Shown: positions 1 through 9,210, numbered from the stretch's first letter. The stretch is 64,000 nucleotides of DNA from Maricaulis salignorans (GCA_945891505.1 CAMDDL010000005.1:62001-126000); one strand, 5' to 3'. The notes: generated from the letters alone by a model not told the origin. Numbers and translations: made by a program.

Positions 1-1493
1 TCTAAAGCCAAGAGATGGGGATAGCCTTCAGGCACATTCATTTCGTTCGCGGTCGCGATCCAGCCCTCTTTTGGATTATGTTTGAGCGGCATGAGCGCGG
101 GATCAAGAAGGCCCGTCCAGCGATAGGTTTCGCCCGCTGGCACAGGCAGCAGGCCATCGCCTGCATTGCGCTTGGGGACAAATCCGCCCGGAGCCCAACC
201 TATGTCGCCCTTCCGGTCGGCATAGAGCAAGTTTAAAGGCGGTGCGCCCCAATGGTTGCGCGCGACCAGAAACTCATCCCAAGAGCGCGCTTTGAAGGCC
301 CAGGCCGCGTTGAAATAGGCAGAGCCGCCTGGCTGGCTCCAGGTCGTGCGCAGGGCGAAACTGCGCTGGGTCGCGGGGTCTTCATAGAGGATCGGCCCAT
401 CCGCGCTGAACTTTAGCGTCACTTCTTGGGGCGCTTGGCTTTTGACCTCTATGGTTTCGCGGACCTCCCTAAGCGTGACCTTGGCGTCGTTGACGACCAA
501 ATCTTGTTGATCAATCGCAAAGATCGTGATTGCCCAAGCGATTTCGCCATTATGGCCAAAGCTGATGCCCGGCAGCGCAGGCTCGCCCGCACCAGCCAGC
601 TTTAGTTCGGGCGTATCAATGTGCGAGAGATAGCGCAGGTTAGGGATCGACTGCGCGCGATGGGGGTCATTCGCCAGAATAGGTCGACCGGTGGCGCTGC
701 GTTCGGCCCCGATTACCCAATTGTTGGAGCCTTCTTGGCTTTCGGTGTCTCGGTTTGCCATCACCAAGACCTTGCCGTCAAACTTCACATCGCTGGTGCC
801 GAGCGTAAAGGTCTCAAGGACGTTTTCTGGAATGCTACAGGTGTCGAGGCCATGTGGGATTTTGACGTCTGTTGCGGGCTCCAGCCTGCGCCGCAATGGT
901 TCCAACTTCACATCCCCGCCACAGAGGGCGCGAGCACGAGCGACTTCACTTGTTAGGTTTGAAGCCAACGCATTAGAGCGAATGCGCACCACATCATCGG
1001 CCTGCCACCGCTCTGGTTTGGTCCCGGTTGCCACAAACTCGATGGGGAGTTTTTGTTGACCGCGCTCGGTTTCAGCGATGTAGGCATTGATGCCGGCAAC
1101 AAAGCCTTCGGTCCAATCCTTGGCATCTGCGGGATAGGCCTTCCATTCGGCCGCCATATCGCCACGATAAAGCAGGAGACGCGCAGCGCGATCTTGCGCC
1201 ACATAGGATGGCCCAAAGCTGGCGGCGAGGCGACCGAGGCCACGTTTGCGCCAAAGGTCGATCTGCCACAGCCGATCCCGCGCCACGGCATAGCCTTGAA
1301 GGTAAAACCCATCACGGGCAGTGGCCGCGTAAATATGGGGAATACCGGCGCGATCAATGATGATCTCACCGGCTTGAGAGAGGCCCGGCAAATTGCGCGA
1401 TTCTTGCGTCACGCTGGGTGCCAAGTTCTGCGCCTCCGCTTGGCCTGCGAACAAGAGGGTCAGCAAGATTGGCCGCATCATCCAAGACTTCAT
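1..1493 (-). CDS. penicillin acylase family protein (Ntn-hydrolase), 3' end cut by window
   Basis: Translating the minus strand from ATG at 1493 gives about 497 codons that run off the left edge. It begins with a signal peptide (hydrophobic run ending GQAEAQ near residue 22), so the product is exported. Near residue 50 is GIPHIYA, followed by QGYAVARDRLWQIDLWR, both typical of the alpha chain of penicillin/acyl-homoserine-lactone acylases. GSNNWVIG places the expected autocatalytic cleavage between Gly255 and the N-terminal nucleophile Ser256 of the beta chain. NDPH and GHNGEIAWAIT also match the family. A GGAG lies 8-10 bases before the start. These enzymes hydrolyse amide bonds of acyl compounds; the substrate (beta-lactam, AHL, other) cannot be read from the sequence. 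Family members are about 700-850 residues, so roughly a third is outside the window. Confidence 0.9.
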   Translation of the reverse strand, partial: MKSWMMRPILLTLLFAGQAEAQNLAPSVTQESRNLPGLSQAGEIIIDRAGIPHIYAATARDGFYLQGYAVARDRLWQIDLWRKRGLGRLAASFGPSYVAQDRAARLLLYRGDMAAEWKAYPADAKDWTEGFVAGINAYIAETERGQQKLPIEFVATGTKPERWQADDVVRIRSNALASNLTSEVARARALCGGDVKLEPLRRRLEPATDVKIPHGLDTCSIPENVLETFTLGTSDVKFDGKVLVMANRDTESQEGSNNWVIGAERSATGRPILANDPHRAQSIPNLRYLSHIDTPELKLAGAGEPALPGISFGHNGEIAWAITIFAIDQQDLVVNDAKVTLREVRETIEVKSQAPQEVTLKFSADGPILYEDPATQRSFALRTTWSQPGGSAYFNAAWAFKARSWDEFLVARNHWGAPPLNLLYADRKGDIGWAPGGFVPKRNAGDGLLPVPAGETYRWTGLLDPALMPLKHNPKEGWIATANEMNVPEGYPHLLAL

Positions 1494-1529
1494 CGCACAC
1501 TCTCCGTTCCACTTAGGTACGCAGCCTAA

Positions 1530-2321
1530 TCATGGTCCGGTGAAAAGACCATCCGCCATCGGCTCAGTCAGTTTGAAGTCGCGCCAGACGATCTCATTCT
1601 GTTTGACGCCGTTGTAATACAGGCGGATGCGGCCGGGCTGAACCCATGACAGGCCGGGCTTTTGGTAGAAGTTGGAATAAATGCGCTCATGCCAGCCGCG
1701 CGGCGTGGCAAACCCAACGGAGAGAACCGCATAATCGGCGCGCGATATGCCAAACAATGTCTTCGCCCCGGTGGGGTCTGTCACTTCGATCCGGTAAACC
1801 GGTTGGCCATCGACCAGATCATCGGGCTGGCGGGTCAAGCTAAAGCCTTGATCCAGCGCAAAACGGATAACGCCAAAGCCAAAATTCTCTGCCCATTGCT
1901 TATCCGCAGCCGAAGGCGGTAAGACCCCGTCTGGCCCATAGGTTCGGCTGCCATCAAAGGCCAAGAAGGTCACGACCTTGCCATCGCGACGGCTCTCGAT
2001 GCGCACTTTCCCGTCTGCATTATGGGCTTGGGGTTTAAACTCTGGATATACCCGCCACATCCTGTGGCTCTCATTGATCAGAGGCGTGCCGTCTGGGGCG
2101 TAAAAGGTGGCATAGCCCTCCAGATACAAGGTCGTGGGTCGTCGCCAACTTTCCCCGCCAGCATGAACCGTCGCGCGTTCGACAATGGTGCGCGCACTTA
2201 AGGTCTTATTTTCCATCCGCGCAGCGACCAAGGGCTGATCTGGGCCGGGCGGTGGCACATTCTTGGCCCAAGCTGATCCAGCCAAGACGAGCGCCAAGCA
2301 AAAGGCTGCCAGCGCGCGCAT
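1530..2321 (-). CDS. exported protein of unknown function, LolA-like beta fold suspected
   Basis: The product has 263 residues with a clear signal peptide (ending near AGSAWA, about residue 19), so it is probably periplasmic. The body is rich in alternating beta-type segments (TTLYLEGYATFYAPDG, RIRLYYNGVKQNEIVWRDF) and has no catalytic motif that I recognise. The texture resembles DUF/LolA-LppX-like periplasmic proteins, but this is an inference from pattern only. Its start overlaps the stop of the upstream DUF1330 gene by one base (TGATG), so the two are cotranscribed. It lies 36 bases upstream of the acylase gene on the same strand, and all three may form one unit. Confidence 0.7.
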   Translation of the reverse strand: MRALAAFCLALVLAGSAWAKNVPPPGPDQPLVAARMENKTLSARTIVERATVHAGGESWRRPTTLYLEGYATFYAPDGTPLINESHRMWRVYPEFKPQAHNADGKVRIESRRDGKVVTFLAFDGSRTYGPDGVLPPSAADKQWAENFGFGVIRFALDQGFSLTRQPDDLVDGQPVYRIEVTDPTGAKTLFGISRADYAVLSVGFATPRGWHERIYSNFYQKPGLSWVQPGRIRLYYNGVKQNEIVWRDFKLTEPMADGLFTGP

Positions 2322-2614
2322 CAGGCGATTTCCACCACTTGCACGTCAGCTTCGGAAATGGCTTGGCGTGCGGCCTTCAAGGGCTGATACTCAGGACTAT
2401 TCCAAAAAGCTTCGATCGCAGCTTTGTCTGGCCATTCAGAGACCACCGCCGCGAGGCCGTTGGCGCGTGGGCCTTCAAAGCTCTCACAACCCGGCCCGCG
2501 CACAATATATTTGCCGCCAAAGCGCGCAATCAAGGCCGCCGTCGGCTTGCCGTAAACTTCCAGAAACTGCTCGCGATCATGAACCCGCACCGTGACGATC
2601 ATATAAGCTGGCAT
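2321..2614 (-). CDS. DUF1330 family protein
   Basis: This is a 97-residue protein matching the DUF1330 ferredoxin-like (dimeric alpha/beta barrel) pattern: an N-terminal MPAYMIVTVRVHDREQF strand, central FGGKYIVRG, then VVSEWPDKAAIEAFWNSPEYQPLKAAR. That last block is the family signature (W/F-x-S-xEY-x-x-LKxxR). Family members are small cytoplasmic proteins of unclear function, related in fold to antibiotic-biosynthesis monooxygenases. It is the first gene of a minus-strand unit and overlaps the next gene by one base. Confidence 0.85.
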   Translation of the reverse strand: MPAYMIVTVRVHDREQFLEVYGKPTAALIARFGGKYIVRGPGCESFEGPRANGLAAVVSEWPDKAAIEAFWNSPEYQPLKAARQAISEADVQVVEIA

Positions 2615-2695
2615 GGGTCATTCCTCGAACATTGGTTTGCTCGCTTCCAAAACTGTCGCAAAAGATATATCCATTGCTTTATAGGGAGGAAGCAA

Positions 2696-3589
2696 GTGAA
2701 ACTTTTACGTGCCGCGACATTGAACGTTCGTGATCTCAACCGGTCAGAGGCTTTGTACCGCGATTGGCTGTTTTATCGCACGGTGGAGAGCGGGGTTTTA
2801 GCGCGCGACCTTGCCTGCTCTTGGGGTGCACCTAACAGCGCTGGCTTGCCCTATGTCGTGATGCAGCCAGAGAGCAGGGCCGATATTTATTTGCGGCTGA
2901 TCCAAGATGAGCCCCATCCCGATTACGAAGCGCTCAAAACCTATGGCTGGGCCGCCATCGAAATCTGTGTTGATGACGTTCTGAAAGTGAATGAACGGAT
3001 GCTGCAAAGCCCGTTCAAGATTATCGGACCGCCGCGCGAATTAGACGGCATGCCTGCTATCTTCCCGATGCAGGTTCAAGGCCCTGATGATGAGATCGTC
3101 TATCTGACCCAGATCCGTGACGATTTGCCCATGTATGATCTGCCACGTGCGACCAGCCTGATTGATCGCCAGTTTATCCATGTCTGTGCGGTTTCAGACC
3201 TGACTGGCGCGCTCACGTGGTGCCAAAACGTGCTGGGCCTTAGCTTTGGACGGGATATGGACATCGTCTATACCATGTTGGCCAATGCCTTCGGGGTGCC
3301 GTTTGAACAGAAGTTCACCATCGCGACGCTGACCCACGACCGCGATGTCTTCTTTGAGTTCGATCAATTACCGCCTGCCGCCGGGCCTCGCCCCGGCTGG
3401 AAAGGCCGTCTGCCACAGGGGGTTAGCCTCTCCACCATTGTGCTGCCCGACTTCCGTGAGCGGGTGCGCGAGCATGCCAAATGGCTCATCACGCCACCGA
3501 CCGTCCATCAAGGCGAGATTTATCAGGGCAAGAGGGCGGCCACGATGCGCGGCCCCGATGGCATTTTGTTTGAACTGGTCGAGCTATGA
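2696..3589 (+). CDS. VOC family protein with two glyoxalase/dioxygenase-like domains
   Basis: The start is GTG at 2696, preceded by AGGGAGGA at 2682-2689. A longer upstream reading frame exists, but it overlaps the divergent genes and lacks a ribosome site. The 297-residue product has two VOC modules: residues 1 to about 140 (MKLLRAATLNVRDLNRSEALY) and about 155 to 297 (FIHVCAVSDLTGALTWCQNVLGL to GILFELVEL). The second module keeps His (FIH) and a terminal Glu (FELVEL) at usual metal-ligand positions. The first lacks the N-terminal His and has VYL where the Glu ligand normally sits, so it is probably non-catalytic. The substrate is unknown. It overlaps the following oxidoreductase by 4 bases (ATGA), which suggests translational coupling and a shared pathway. 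Confidence 0.85.
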   Translation: MKLLRAATLNVRDLNRSEALYRDWLFYRTVESGVLARDLACSWGAPNSAGLPYVVMQPESRADIYLRLIQDEPHPDYEALKTYGWAAIEICVDDVLKVNERMLQSPFKIIGPPRELDGMPAIFPMQVQGPDDEIVYLTQIRDDLPMYDLPRATSLIDRQFIHVCAVSDLTGALTWCQNVLGLSFGRDMDIVYTMLANAFGVPFEQKFTIATLTHDRDVFFEFDQLPPAAGPRPGWKGRLPQGVSLSTIVLPDFRERVREHAKWLITPPTVHQGEIYQGKRAATMRGPDGILFELVEL

Positions 3590-4590
3590 AGCAAATCGTC
3601 CTCAAGCATGTCCTTACTGCCCGACCCTGCGCCGATGATTTTGCTTTAGTCGAAGCGGACACCCCATCATGTCCTGAAGGTGGCGTCTTGGTGCGGGTGG
3701 TGCATCTGTCGCTCGACCCCTATGTCGGCTCGCGCTTGCGCGGCAAACATATGGGTGAACCGGCCCCACTGCCCGGTGTGGACGCCATTCCAGGTGCCGC
3801 TGTCTGCCAAGTGCTGGAAAGCAAAGCGGCAGGGGTTAAGCCGGGGGATTGGGTTCATGCGATGGACGTTGGCTGGCGTGAAGTGGCGGACTTAGGGCCG
3901 GGGACCTTTAGGCCGATCAATCCAAAAGCCGCGCCTCTAGCCGCCCATGCAGGTGTGCTGGGTATGCCGGGTCTGACCGCTTGGGCAGGTATGACGCAAC
4001 TGGCCAAGGTCGGCCCCGGCGATATCGTACTGGTCGACGCCGCTGCAGGCCCCGTTGGCGGCACCGTTGGTCAGATCGCCCGCATCAAGGGCGCAAAGCG
4101 GGTGGTAGGTATCGCGGGTGGGCCTGAAAAATGCGCGCTCGTGACCGGGACCTATGGCTTCGACGCTTGCATTGATTACAAGCAGGGGGGCTGGGAGCAG
4201 GCCCTGACCGAGGCCCTGCCAGAGCCACCGACCGTTTATTTCGAGAATGTCTCCACCGAAATGGCGTCTAAAGCGCTGATGCGGTTGGCGCTTTATGGGC
4301 GCATGGTCTTGTGTGGACTGGTCGATCAATATCACGCCGATCAGCCTCCGCCCGGTCTTAATGCGGGGCTGATCGTTGGCAAGCGCGCGCAGGTTATGGG
4401 TCTTGTCGTCTATGATTTCTATCCCGTCTGGGACGCCTTTGTGACAGAGGCCAGCGCTTGGATTGGGGATGGCACCTTGGTTTTCAAGGAAGACCGCGTG
4501 ACCGGATTAGAAGCTGCTCCCGCCTTGTTTGAACGGCTGATGCAGGGCCAAAATATTGGCAAGGCCGTGGTTACCGTCTCCGCCGAATAG
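3586..4590 (+). CDS. NADP-dependent oxidoreductase, zinc-free MDR superfamily (CurA/PTGR-like)
   Basis: The product has 334 residues. It shows the medium-chain dehydrogenase/reductase layout of the leukotriene B4 12-hydroxydehydrogenase/CurA branch: N-terminal RPCADDFALVEADTP, LSLDPYVGSRLRG near 45-56, GMPGLTAWAGM near 125, a nucleotide-binding segment near 145-175 (VLVDAAAGPVGGTVGQIARIKGAKRVVGIAGG), then YFENVS and the C-terminal cap. Structural-zinc cysteines are absent, as expected for this branch. Such enzymes reduce alpha,beta-unsaturated carbonyls with NADPH in the cytoplasm. The ATGA overlap with the upstream VOC gene suggests that the two act on related small molecules. Confidence 0.88.
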   Translation: MKQIVLKHVLTARPCADDFALVEADTPSCPEGGVLVRVVHLSLDPYVGSRLRGKHMGEPAPLPGVDAIPGAAVCQVLESKAAGVKPGDWVHAMDVGWREVADLGPGTFRPINPKAAPLAAHAGVLGMPGLTAWAGMTQLAKVGPGDIVLVDAAAGPVGGTVGQIARIKGAKRVVGIAGGPEKCALVTGTYGFDACIDYKQGGWEQALTEALPEPPTVYFENVSTEMASKALMRLALYGRMVLCGLVDQYHADQPPPGLNAGLIVGKRAQVMGLVVYDFYPVWDAFVTEASAWIGDGTLVFKEDRVTGLEAAPALFERLMQGQNIGKAVVTVSAE

Positions 4591-4680
4591 CGGCGAGGGT
4601 GCGCTCTTTTGTCGCTTGAATGAAAGGATATATCATTTAAAGTGCGGACAGAGGGCTCGGGTGAGGCACTGGGGAGAATC

Positions 4681-5364
4681 ATGGTCATCAATGAAGCCGA
4701 TGTCGTGCGCTGGCTGCATATTCTGGCCATGGTCTATTGGCTCGGCGGCGAGTGGGGGGTGTTCCAAACCTCCTATCACGTGACCAATCGCGACCTCAGC
4801 TTGGAAGAGCGTCGCCGTCATATGGAAACAGCTTATCGCATCGATATTCTGGCGCGAACGGGCATCATCATGTTGCTGCCGCTAGGCCTGCATATGGGCC
4901 ATCTCTATGGCTTCGCGCCCTTTCTGGATGGAATAGGTTTACCGATCATGTGGGCCTTGTCGCTGTCTTGGTTGGCACTGTGCTGGGCGGCCTTTTTCAC
5001 GCGCGAGACCGATATGGGCATAGCTTTGACAAAGCTGGATGAGAAAGTCCGCTTTGTCTTGATTCCCGCCCTGTTCGCGGTGTCGATCCTTGCGTTTATG
5101 GGCCATGGGCCGCTGACGATTGAGACGGGCTCTTACTGGTATCCCGCCAAAATCTTCACCTATGCCTTGATGCTGGTGTTTGGTTTGGGTCTAAGATTTA
5201 TCATGCGGGAATGGACAACATTGTTCCGTGTGCTTGCTGAAGGGCCGAATCAGGCTGCTCAGACCCAATTGGAAATCTCCATTGGGCGGGGGCGGATGAT
5301 TGCCTATTGTTACTGGATCGGGATCGCGACGACTGCCTTCTTCGGGGCGGTTAAGCCGTTTTAA
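4681..5364 (+). CDS. integral membrane protein with conserved histidines, CopD/DUF2269-like
   Basis: ATG at 4681 is chosen because GGGGAG lies just upstream; a start 39 bases earlier is possible but less supported. The 227-residue product has about six hydrophobic segments: VVRWLHILAMVYWLGGEW, TGIIMLLPLGLHMGHLYG, PIMWALSLSWLALCWAAFF, VLIPALFAVSILAFMG, IFTYALMLVFGLGLRFI, and a C-terminal one. Histidines sit inside or next to membrane segments (WLH, LHMGH, GHG), a pattern seen in heme- or copper-associated membrane proteins such as CopD and DUF2269. The family call is tentative. The gene is followed immediately by a large hairpin. Confidence 0.7.
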   Translation: MVINEADVVRWLHILAMVYWLGGEWGVFQTSYHVTNRDLSLEERRRHMETAYRIDILARTGIIMLLPLGLHMGHLYGFAPFLDGIGLPIMWALSLSWLALCWAAFFTRETDMGIALTKLDEKVRFVLIPALFAVSILAFMGHGPLTIETGSYWYPAKIFTYALMLVFGLGLRFIMREWTTLFRVLAEGPNQAAQTQLEISIGRGRMIAYCYWIGIATTAFFGAVKPF

Positions 5365-5422
5365 CGCTGGCTAGAAACGTCAAACGCCCGACCATGAAGG
5401 CCGGGCGTTCAGACGTTCAGCG
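5365..5422. terminator. large imperfect hairpin between convergent units
   Basis: Three stacked helices are visible. CGCTG (5365-5369) pairs with CAGCG (5418-5422). AACGTC (5376-5381) pairs with GACGTT (5412-5417). ACGCCCG (5384-5390) pairs with CGGGCGT (5402-5408) around a short loop. It starts right after the stop codon of the membrane protein gene. On the minus strand the inner stem is followed by GTTTGACGTTTC, a weak U-rich tail, so it could end a minus-strand transcript; on the plus strand there is no T run. Confidence 0.55.
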
Positions 5423-5524
5423 CAGGGCACGCCGGGTCTGCGCCGGGGGAAACCGGCGATATGGTCGCTGCACCTAGACTGAAAGCGGGGGGACGACGCC
5501 AGTCCGGATGTGCTGCATCCATGA
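5375..5524 (-). ncRNA. candidate small RNA, about 150 nt, unrecognised family
   Basis: The minus strand here has no convincing gene but is highly structured. From its 5' end there is a stem GGATG/CATCC enclosed by GCCA/TGGC, then a C-rich segment (six C at about 5486-5491), then CGCCGG-6nt-CCGGCG (5441-5458), then GCGCAG-12nt-CTGCGC (5420-5443), and finally the terminal hairpin at 5376-5417. A good sigma70-type promoter sits just upstream (5530-5558). It does not contain the SRP-RNA core, tmRNA features or an RNase P pattern that I can recognise. Two C-rich single-stranded stretches could pair with Shine-Dalgarno sequences, which is an inference. A 70-codon reading frame crosses it but has no protein-like features. 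Confidence 0.5.
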
Positions 5525-5529
5525 GTGGC

Positions 5530-5558
5530 AAGATAGACACATTCAAAAACAAAAGCAA
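5530..5558 (-). promoter_or_regulatory. sigma70-like promoter for the candidate small RNA
   Basis: On the minus strand a -35 box TTGCTT (5558-5553) is followed by a 17-base spacer and a -10 box TATCTT (5535-5530). It lies in an AT-rich stretch, and a start site near 5523 would give the structured RNA downstream. Confidence 0.5.
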
Positions 5559-5612
5559 GATTAAAAGTATTTAATTGTTGCGTGTGACGCAATTGTCACA
5601 TTTCCGCGAGCC

Positions 5613-6236
5613 TTAGTTCTTGGGATCGTATTTGCGGGTGGGGCCAGGGGTTGCAAATAGGCTTTGATTGATCGCGGAACCTGTGGCGGCCTCAACCAAA
5701 CGAACCCGCGTTACCCGGCCCTGACGATCGGCAATGGCCCATTCGCGCAATTGTTTGGCGGTATCATCATAGATGATGGTCAATTCACCATCGGCCTGAC
5801 GGGCTTTGTCGCGCACCGCCATGATGGTCATCCCACCGCGCTTTTCAACGCCAGTTACCAGCACATCCTTCTCCAAGCTCACATTGGCCTTGAGCAAGAA
5901 GTACAAGGGCGTCTTGCGCAGGGGGTAGCGGTCGGTCGTGCGCAAGCGCTTGTCCTGCAGGCTGACCGTCGCGCCATCCGAAATCAGCAACAGCGGCGAG
6001 GGTGAATCATACTCAAACCGCACCTTACCGGGCCGCTGCAACCAAAAGCGCCCACCCACTGTGCTGCCATCGGGATTGGTCTGCAGGAACTGCCCTTGAA
6101 TGCGGGTGATGGCATTGATCGATTGGGTCAGCGAGGCAATGGCCGTTGTGCGCGGGGCACCCGACAAGCTTTGCGCGAGGCCAAGGCTCGGCATCAGGCC
6201 AATGAGTCCAGCAAGAAGAAGGTGACGTCTGTTCAT
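5613..6236 (-). CDS. lolA: outer-membrane lipoprotein carrier protein LolA family
   Basis: ATG at 6236 is preferred over an in-frame GTG two codons upstream; neither has a strong ribosome site. The product has 207 residues with a signal peptide (MNRRHLLLAGLIGLMPSLGLAQ). The mature part follows the LolA pattern: INAITRIQGQFLQTNPDG, then GGRFWLQRPGKVRFEYD, LLISDGATVSLQD, YPLRKTPLYFLLK, and LTIIYDDTAKQLREWAIAD. LolA shuttles lipoproteins across the periplasm from LolCDE to the outer membrane. It lies directly downstream of ftsK, an arrangement also seen in other alphaproteobacteria. There is an 81-base gap and no terminator between the two, so they are probably cotranscribed. Confidence 0.9.
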   Translation of the reverse strand: MNRRHLLLAGLIGLMPSLGLAQSLSGAPRTTAIASLTQSINAITRIQGQFLQTNPDGSTVGGRFWLQRPGKVRFEYDSPSPLLLISDGATVSLQDKRLRTTDRYPLRKTPLYFLLKANVSLEKDVLVTGVEKRGGMTIMAVRDKARQADGELTIIYDDTAKQLREWAIADRQGRVTRVRLVEAATGSAINQSLFATPGPTRKYDPKN

Positions 6237-6317
6237 GCGCACGTTTTAGGTTTCCGATAAGGCGATTTTGCGGCCAACCCTACGACGTAACAGCTACGGA
6301 GTTAAGACCCCCAAGCC

Positions 6318-8759
6318 TTACCCGTGATCCGGCAACAGGATCTCGCGCTTGCCGGCATGGTTCGGTGGGCTGATCATGCCTTCTTGTTCCATCCGCTCAA
6401 TCAAGCTGGCGGCGCGGTTATAGCCCAAGGATAGGCGGCGCTGGAGATAAGAGGTCGAGGCCTTGCGGTCCCGCGCAACGATGGCGACGGCGCGGTCAAA
6501 CAAATCATTGCCAGAGCCCGCCATGCCATCCAAATCACCGCCATCGGCGTAGGGATTGTCTTCGTCGGCGTCAGCGGTGATCTCGTCGAAATATTCCGGC
6601 GCGCCTTGCGCCTTCAGGCTTGCGACAATTTCTTCGACTTCCTTATCGGCAACAAAGGGTCCATGCAGGCGGCGCATTTTTCCGCCTTGCGCCATGTAAA
6701 GCAGGTCGCCTTGGCCCAAGAGCTGTTCGGCACCTTGTTCACCCAGAATGGTGCGGCTGTCGATCTTGGACGTCACCGAATAGGAGATGCGGGTTGGGAA
6801 GTTGGCCTTGATCGTACCGGTGATGACGTCCACGGATGGACGTTGGGTTGCCATGATCAAATGGATCCCCGCTGCCCGCGCCATTTGCGCCAAGCGTTGC
6901 ACCGCGCCTTCAATATCCTTGCCTGCCACCAGCATCAGATCGGCCATTTCGTCGATCACCACGACGATATAGGGCATGTGGTCGAGTTCAAAGGTCTCGG
7001 TTTCATAAATGGGCTTGCCGGTCTCGCGGTCCCAGCCCGTCTGCATGGTGCGCGAGAAGGTCTCGTCCTTGGCTTGGGCTTCAGCTGCGCGCTGGTTGTA
7101 GCCACCAATATTGCGAACGCCGATCTTCGACATTTTCCGGTAGCGGTCTTCCATCTCGCGCACGGCCCATTTCAGCGCTGCAACGGCCTTCTTCGGGTCG
7201 GTTACGACCGGGGCGAGCAGATGGGGAATGCCGTCATAGACGGACAATTCCAGCATTTTTGGGTCGATCATGATGAAGCGGCACTGTTGCGGCGTCATCT
7301 TATAGAGGAGCGACAGGATCATCGCATTGATGCCGACCGACTTACCTGAGCCGGTGGTCCCGGCGATCAGCAAGTGGGGCATACGCGCAAGGTCAGCAAC
7401 CGATGGCTCGCCGCCAATGGTCTCACCCAATGCCAAAGGCAGCTCTTGGCGACCGCTTTCATAGTCATTGGTCGACAGGAGGTCGCGCAGATAGACTGTT
7501 TCACGCCGCGCATTTGGCAATTCGATGCCGATGGCGTTACGACCCGGTACCACAGCGATCCGGCAAGCTTGCACCGACATAGAGCGGGCCACATCATCGG
7601 CTAGACCGATCACGCGCGCCGATTTTACGCCTGCTGCGGGCTCTAGCTCATACAGGGTTACAACAGGGCCGGGGCGAACATTGAGGATTTCCCCCTTGAC
7701 GCCAAAGTCGCTCAACACCGTCATTAACAGGCGGGCATTTTGTTTCAGGCCTGCCTCATCATGATGGGCGACCCGGGGCTTGGGCTTTGCTAAGAGGTCT
7801 AGGCGCGGCAATTCAAAGTTTGCGCCCGCTGGATACATCGGAAGGACGCCTTGGGCCTCACGGCCGGCGCGCTCGGATTGCCTGGGGCTTTTGGGCCGTT
7901 CGATGGGGATATCGCTAGCGGGATACCCGGGCGCTTCATAGGTCGTGGTATGGACTTCAGGCTCGCGCCAGACATCGCGCGCTACACCGGCCTTTGCGTC
8001 GGTTGGGGCAAAGCGGGCGGCAATGGAGGCCACATCATGGGGGTCAATATCTCGCGTGGCGACCGGGCGTTCAGCCTTTTTTCGTGTGGTGGTGGCTGTT
8101 TTGCGCGCGGGGCGCTTTGCCGCGCCAAAGCGCTCCAGTAAGCCATCGGCAGTGACCCGCAAGCTGGCCCAGCCATAGGTGGCCGCATCAATCGCAGCGT
8201 CAAAGTCGGTCCGCTTCAGCTGCAACGCGACACTGCCGCAAGCAATAGCGATGGCAAAAGCGATGACGGCACCAAAGCCCTCACCGCTCTGCGCGCCAGA
8301 AAAGGGCATGGCGAAAATGTGCAAGACGCTGTCGCCAATCAGACCCCCAAGCCCGGTCCGCATCGGCCAAGATGGCGCATGGGGTAGGCCCGATACTGCC
8401 GCGGCAAACATCACAACGCCCAGTGCTGCCAGCCAAGCGCGCAAGCGCAAGCGCGGTACACCACCGGGCCCGCGGATCAAGGCGAGGAAGCAAAAGGAGA
8501 TGAGAGCTAGAAGTGCTGGAATGACTGCGATGCCGAGTATTTGCAACACGAAGTCAGCCAAAGCGGCGCCCGGCTCGCCCAGCCAATTTGAAGTTTTGTC
8601 GCTGCCAGATACATTCCAGCTTGGGTCTTGTGCGTTGAATGTTAGGGTCGCAAGGCTCATGACGGTGCCGCCAAGGATGCCTGTCCCCAACAGCCCGTCA
8701 CGCGTCACGCGCTGGCGCCAATGCAATGTATCTTGTTTTGACCGTGTGCGCGCACCCAT
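6318..8759 (-). CDS. ftsK: DNA translocase FtsK
   Basis: The 813-residue product has three parts. The N-terminal membrane domain (about residues 25-185) has four hydrophobic spans. A short Pro/Arg-rich linker spans about 200-310. The RecA-like motor (about 320-740) has Walker [10 protein letters not shown] and Walker [14 protein letters not shown]. The C-terminal winged-helix gamma domain (about 750-813; [40 protein letters not shown]) reads the orientation sequences (KOPS). FtsK anchors at the division septum, pumps chromosome termini and activates XerCD recombination at dif. The linker is short compared with E. coli, which is normal in this class. Confidence 0.97.
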   Translation of the reverse strand: MGARTRSKQDTLHWRQRVTRDGLLGTGILGGTVMSLATLTFNAQDPSWNVSGSDKTSNWLGEPGAALADFVLQILGIAVIPALLALISFCFLALIRGPGGVPRLRLRAWLAALGVVMFAAAVSGLPHAPSWPMRTGLGGLIGDSVLHIFAMPFSGAQSGEGFGAVIAFAIAIACGSVALQLKRTDFDAAIDAATYGWASLRVTADGLLERFGAAKRPARKTATTTRKKAERPVATRDIDPHDVASIAARFAPTDAKAGVARDVWREPEVHTTTYEAPGYPASDIPIERPKSPRQSERAGREAQGVLPMYPAGANFELPRLDLLAKPKPRVAHHDEAGLKQNARLLMTVLSDFGVKGEILNVRPGPVVTLYELEPAAGVKSARVIGLADDVARSMSVQACRIAVVPGRNAIGIELPNARRETVYLRDLLSTNDYESGRQELPLALGETIGGEPSVADLARMPHLLIAGTTGSGKSVGINAMILSLLYKMTPQQCRFIMIDPKMLELSVYDGIPHLLAPVVTDPKKAVAALKWAVREMEDRYRKMSKIGVRNIGGYNQRAAEAQAKDETFSRTMQTGWDRETGKPIYETETFELDHMPYIVVVIDEMADLMLVAGKDIEGAVQRLAQMARAAGIHLIMATQRPSVDVITGTIKANFPTRISYSVTSKIDSRTILGEQGAEQLLGQGDLLYMAQGGKMRRLHGPFVADKEVEEIVASLKAQGAPEYFDEITADADEDNPYADGGDLDGMAGSGNDLFDRAVAIVARDRKASTSYLQRRLSLGYNRAASLIERMEQEGMISPPNHAGKREILLPDHG

Positions 8760-8885
8760 GTCACAATCCCATAAGCCAATAGCGAAGGGCCGCAGGGGCC
8801 TAGCTTCCTAAGGGATACAAAGGGTTTGCGTGGTTATCACCGAGTTAAATTAACTCTTTTTTTCTGAAATTAGAGGTCAGGAACA

Positions 8886-9179
8886 TCAGTTTCCTGCACA
8901 GGCGTCCATGAAGCTGGCCAATTCGACGTCCAAATTCGTTACCCCATCGGCATCATGGGTGGCCAGAAGGACGTGGACTTTGGCATAGACGTTGAACCAC
9001 TCAGGGTGATGGTCCATCTGCTCTGCCTTCAAGGCCACGCGTGTCATCCAGCCAAAAGCCTGCTTGAAATCGGCGAAGTTGAAGGTCTTTTCAATGGCTG
9101 CGCGCCCGGCAACTTCCTGCCAGCCAGCTAGGCCTGCAATGGCTTCTTGTGGGGTCATTTTGATCAGGTCGCGTGGCAT
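8886..9179 (-). CDS. phhB: 4a-hydroxytetrahydrobiopterin dehydratase (pterin-4a-carbinolamine dehydratase)
   Basis: The product has 97 residues, the usual size for the family. The signature motif is present: [53 protein letters not shown], with the catalytic His-His-Pro-Glu-Trp and the later Thr-His. The enzyme dehydrates 4a-hydroxy-tetrahydropterin during pterin cofactor recycling, for example with phenylalanine hydroxylase. No hydroxylase gene is next to it. GGGAAG lies before the ATG. It ends 126 bases upstream of ftsK, so readthrough into ftsK is possible. The ftsH terminator sits immediately upstream of its start. Confidence 0.93.
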   Translation of the reverse strand: MPRDLIKMTPQEAIAGLAGWQEVAGRAAIEKTFNFADFKQAFGWMTRVALKAEQMDHHPEWFNVYAKVHVLLATHDADGVTNLDVELASFMDACAGN

Positions 9180-9210
9180 GTTCTTCCCATCTTCAGATGT
9201 GTCATCTTAC

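Noticed and set aside
2252-2695. A longer start for the VOC gene (445 codons)
   Set aside because: The extension overlaps two minus-strand genes, has no ribosome site, and the GTG at 2696 has an excellent one.
5380-5592. A 70-codon minus-strand reading frame crossing the small-RNA candidate
   Set aside because: Composition is not protein-like and the strong base-pairing explains the sequence better.
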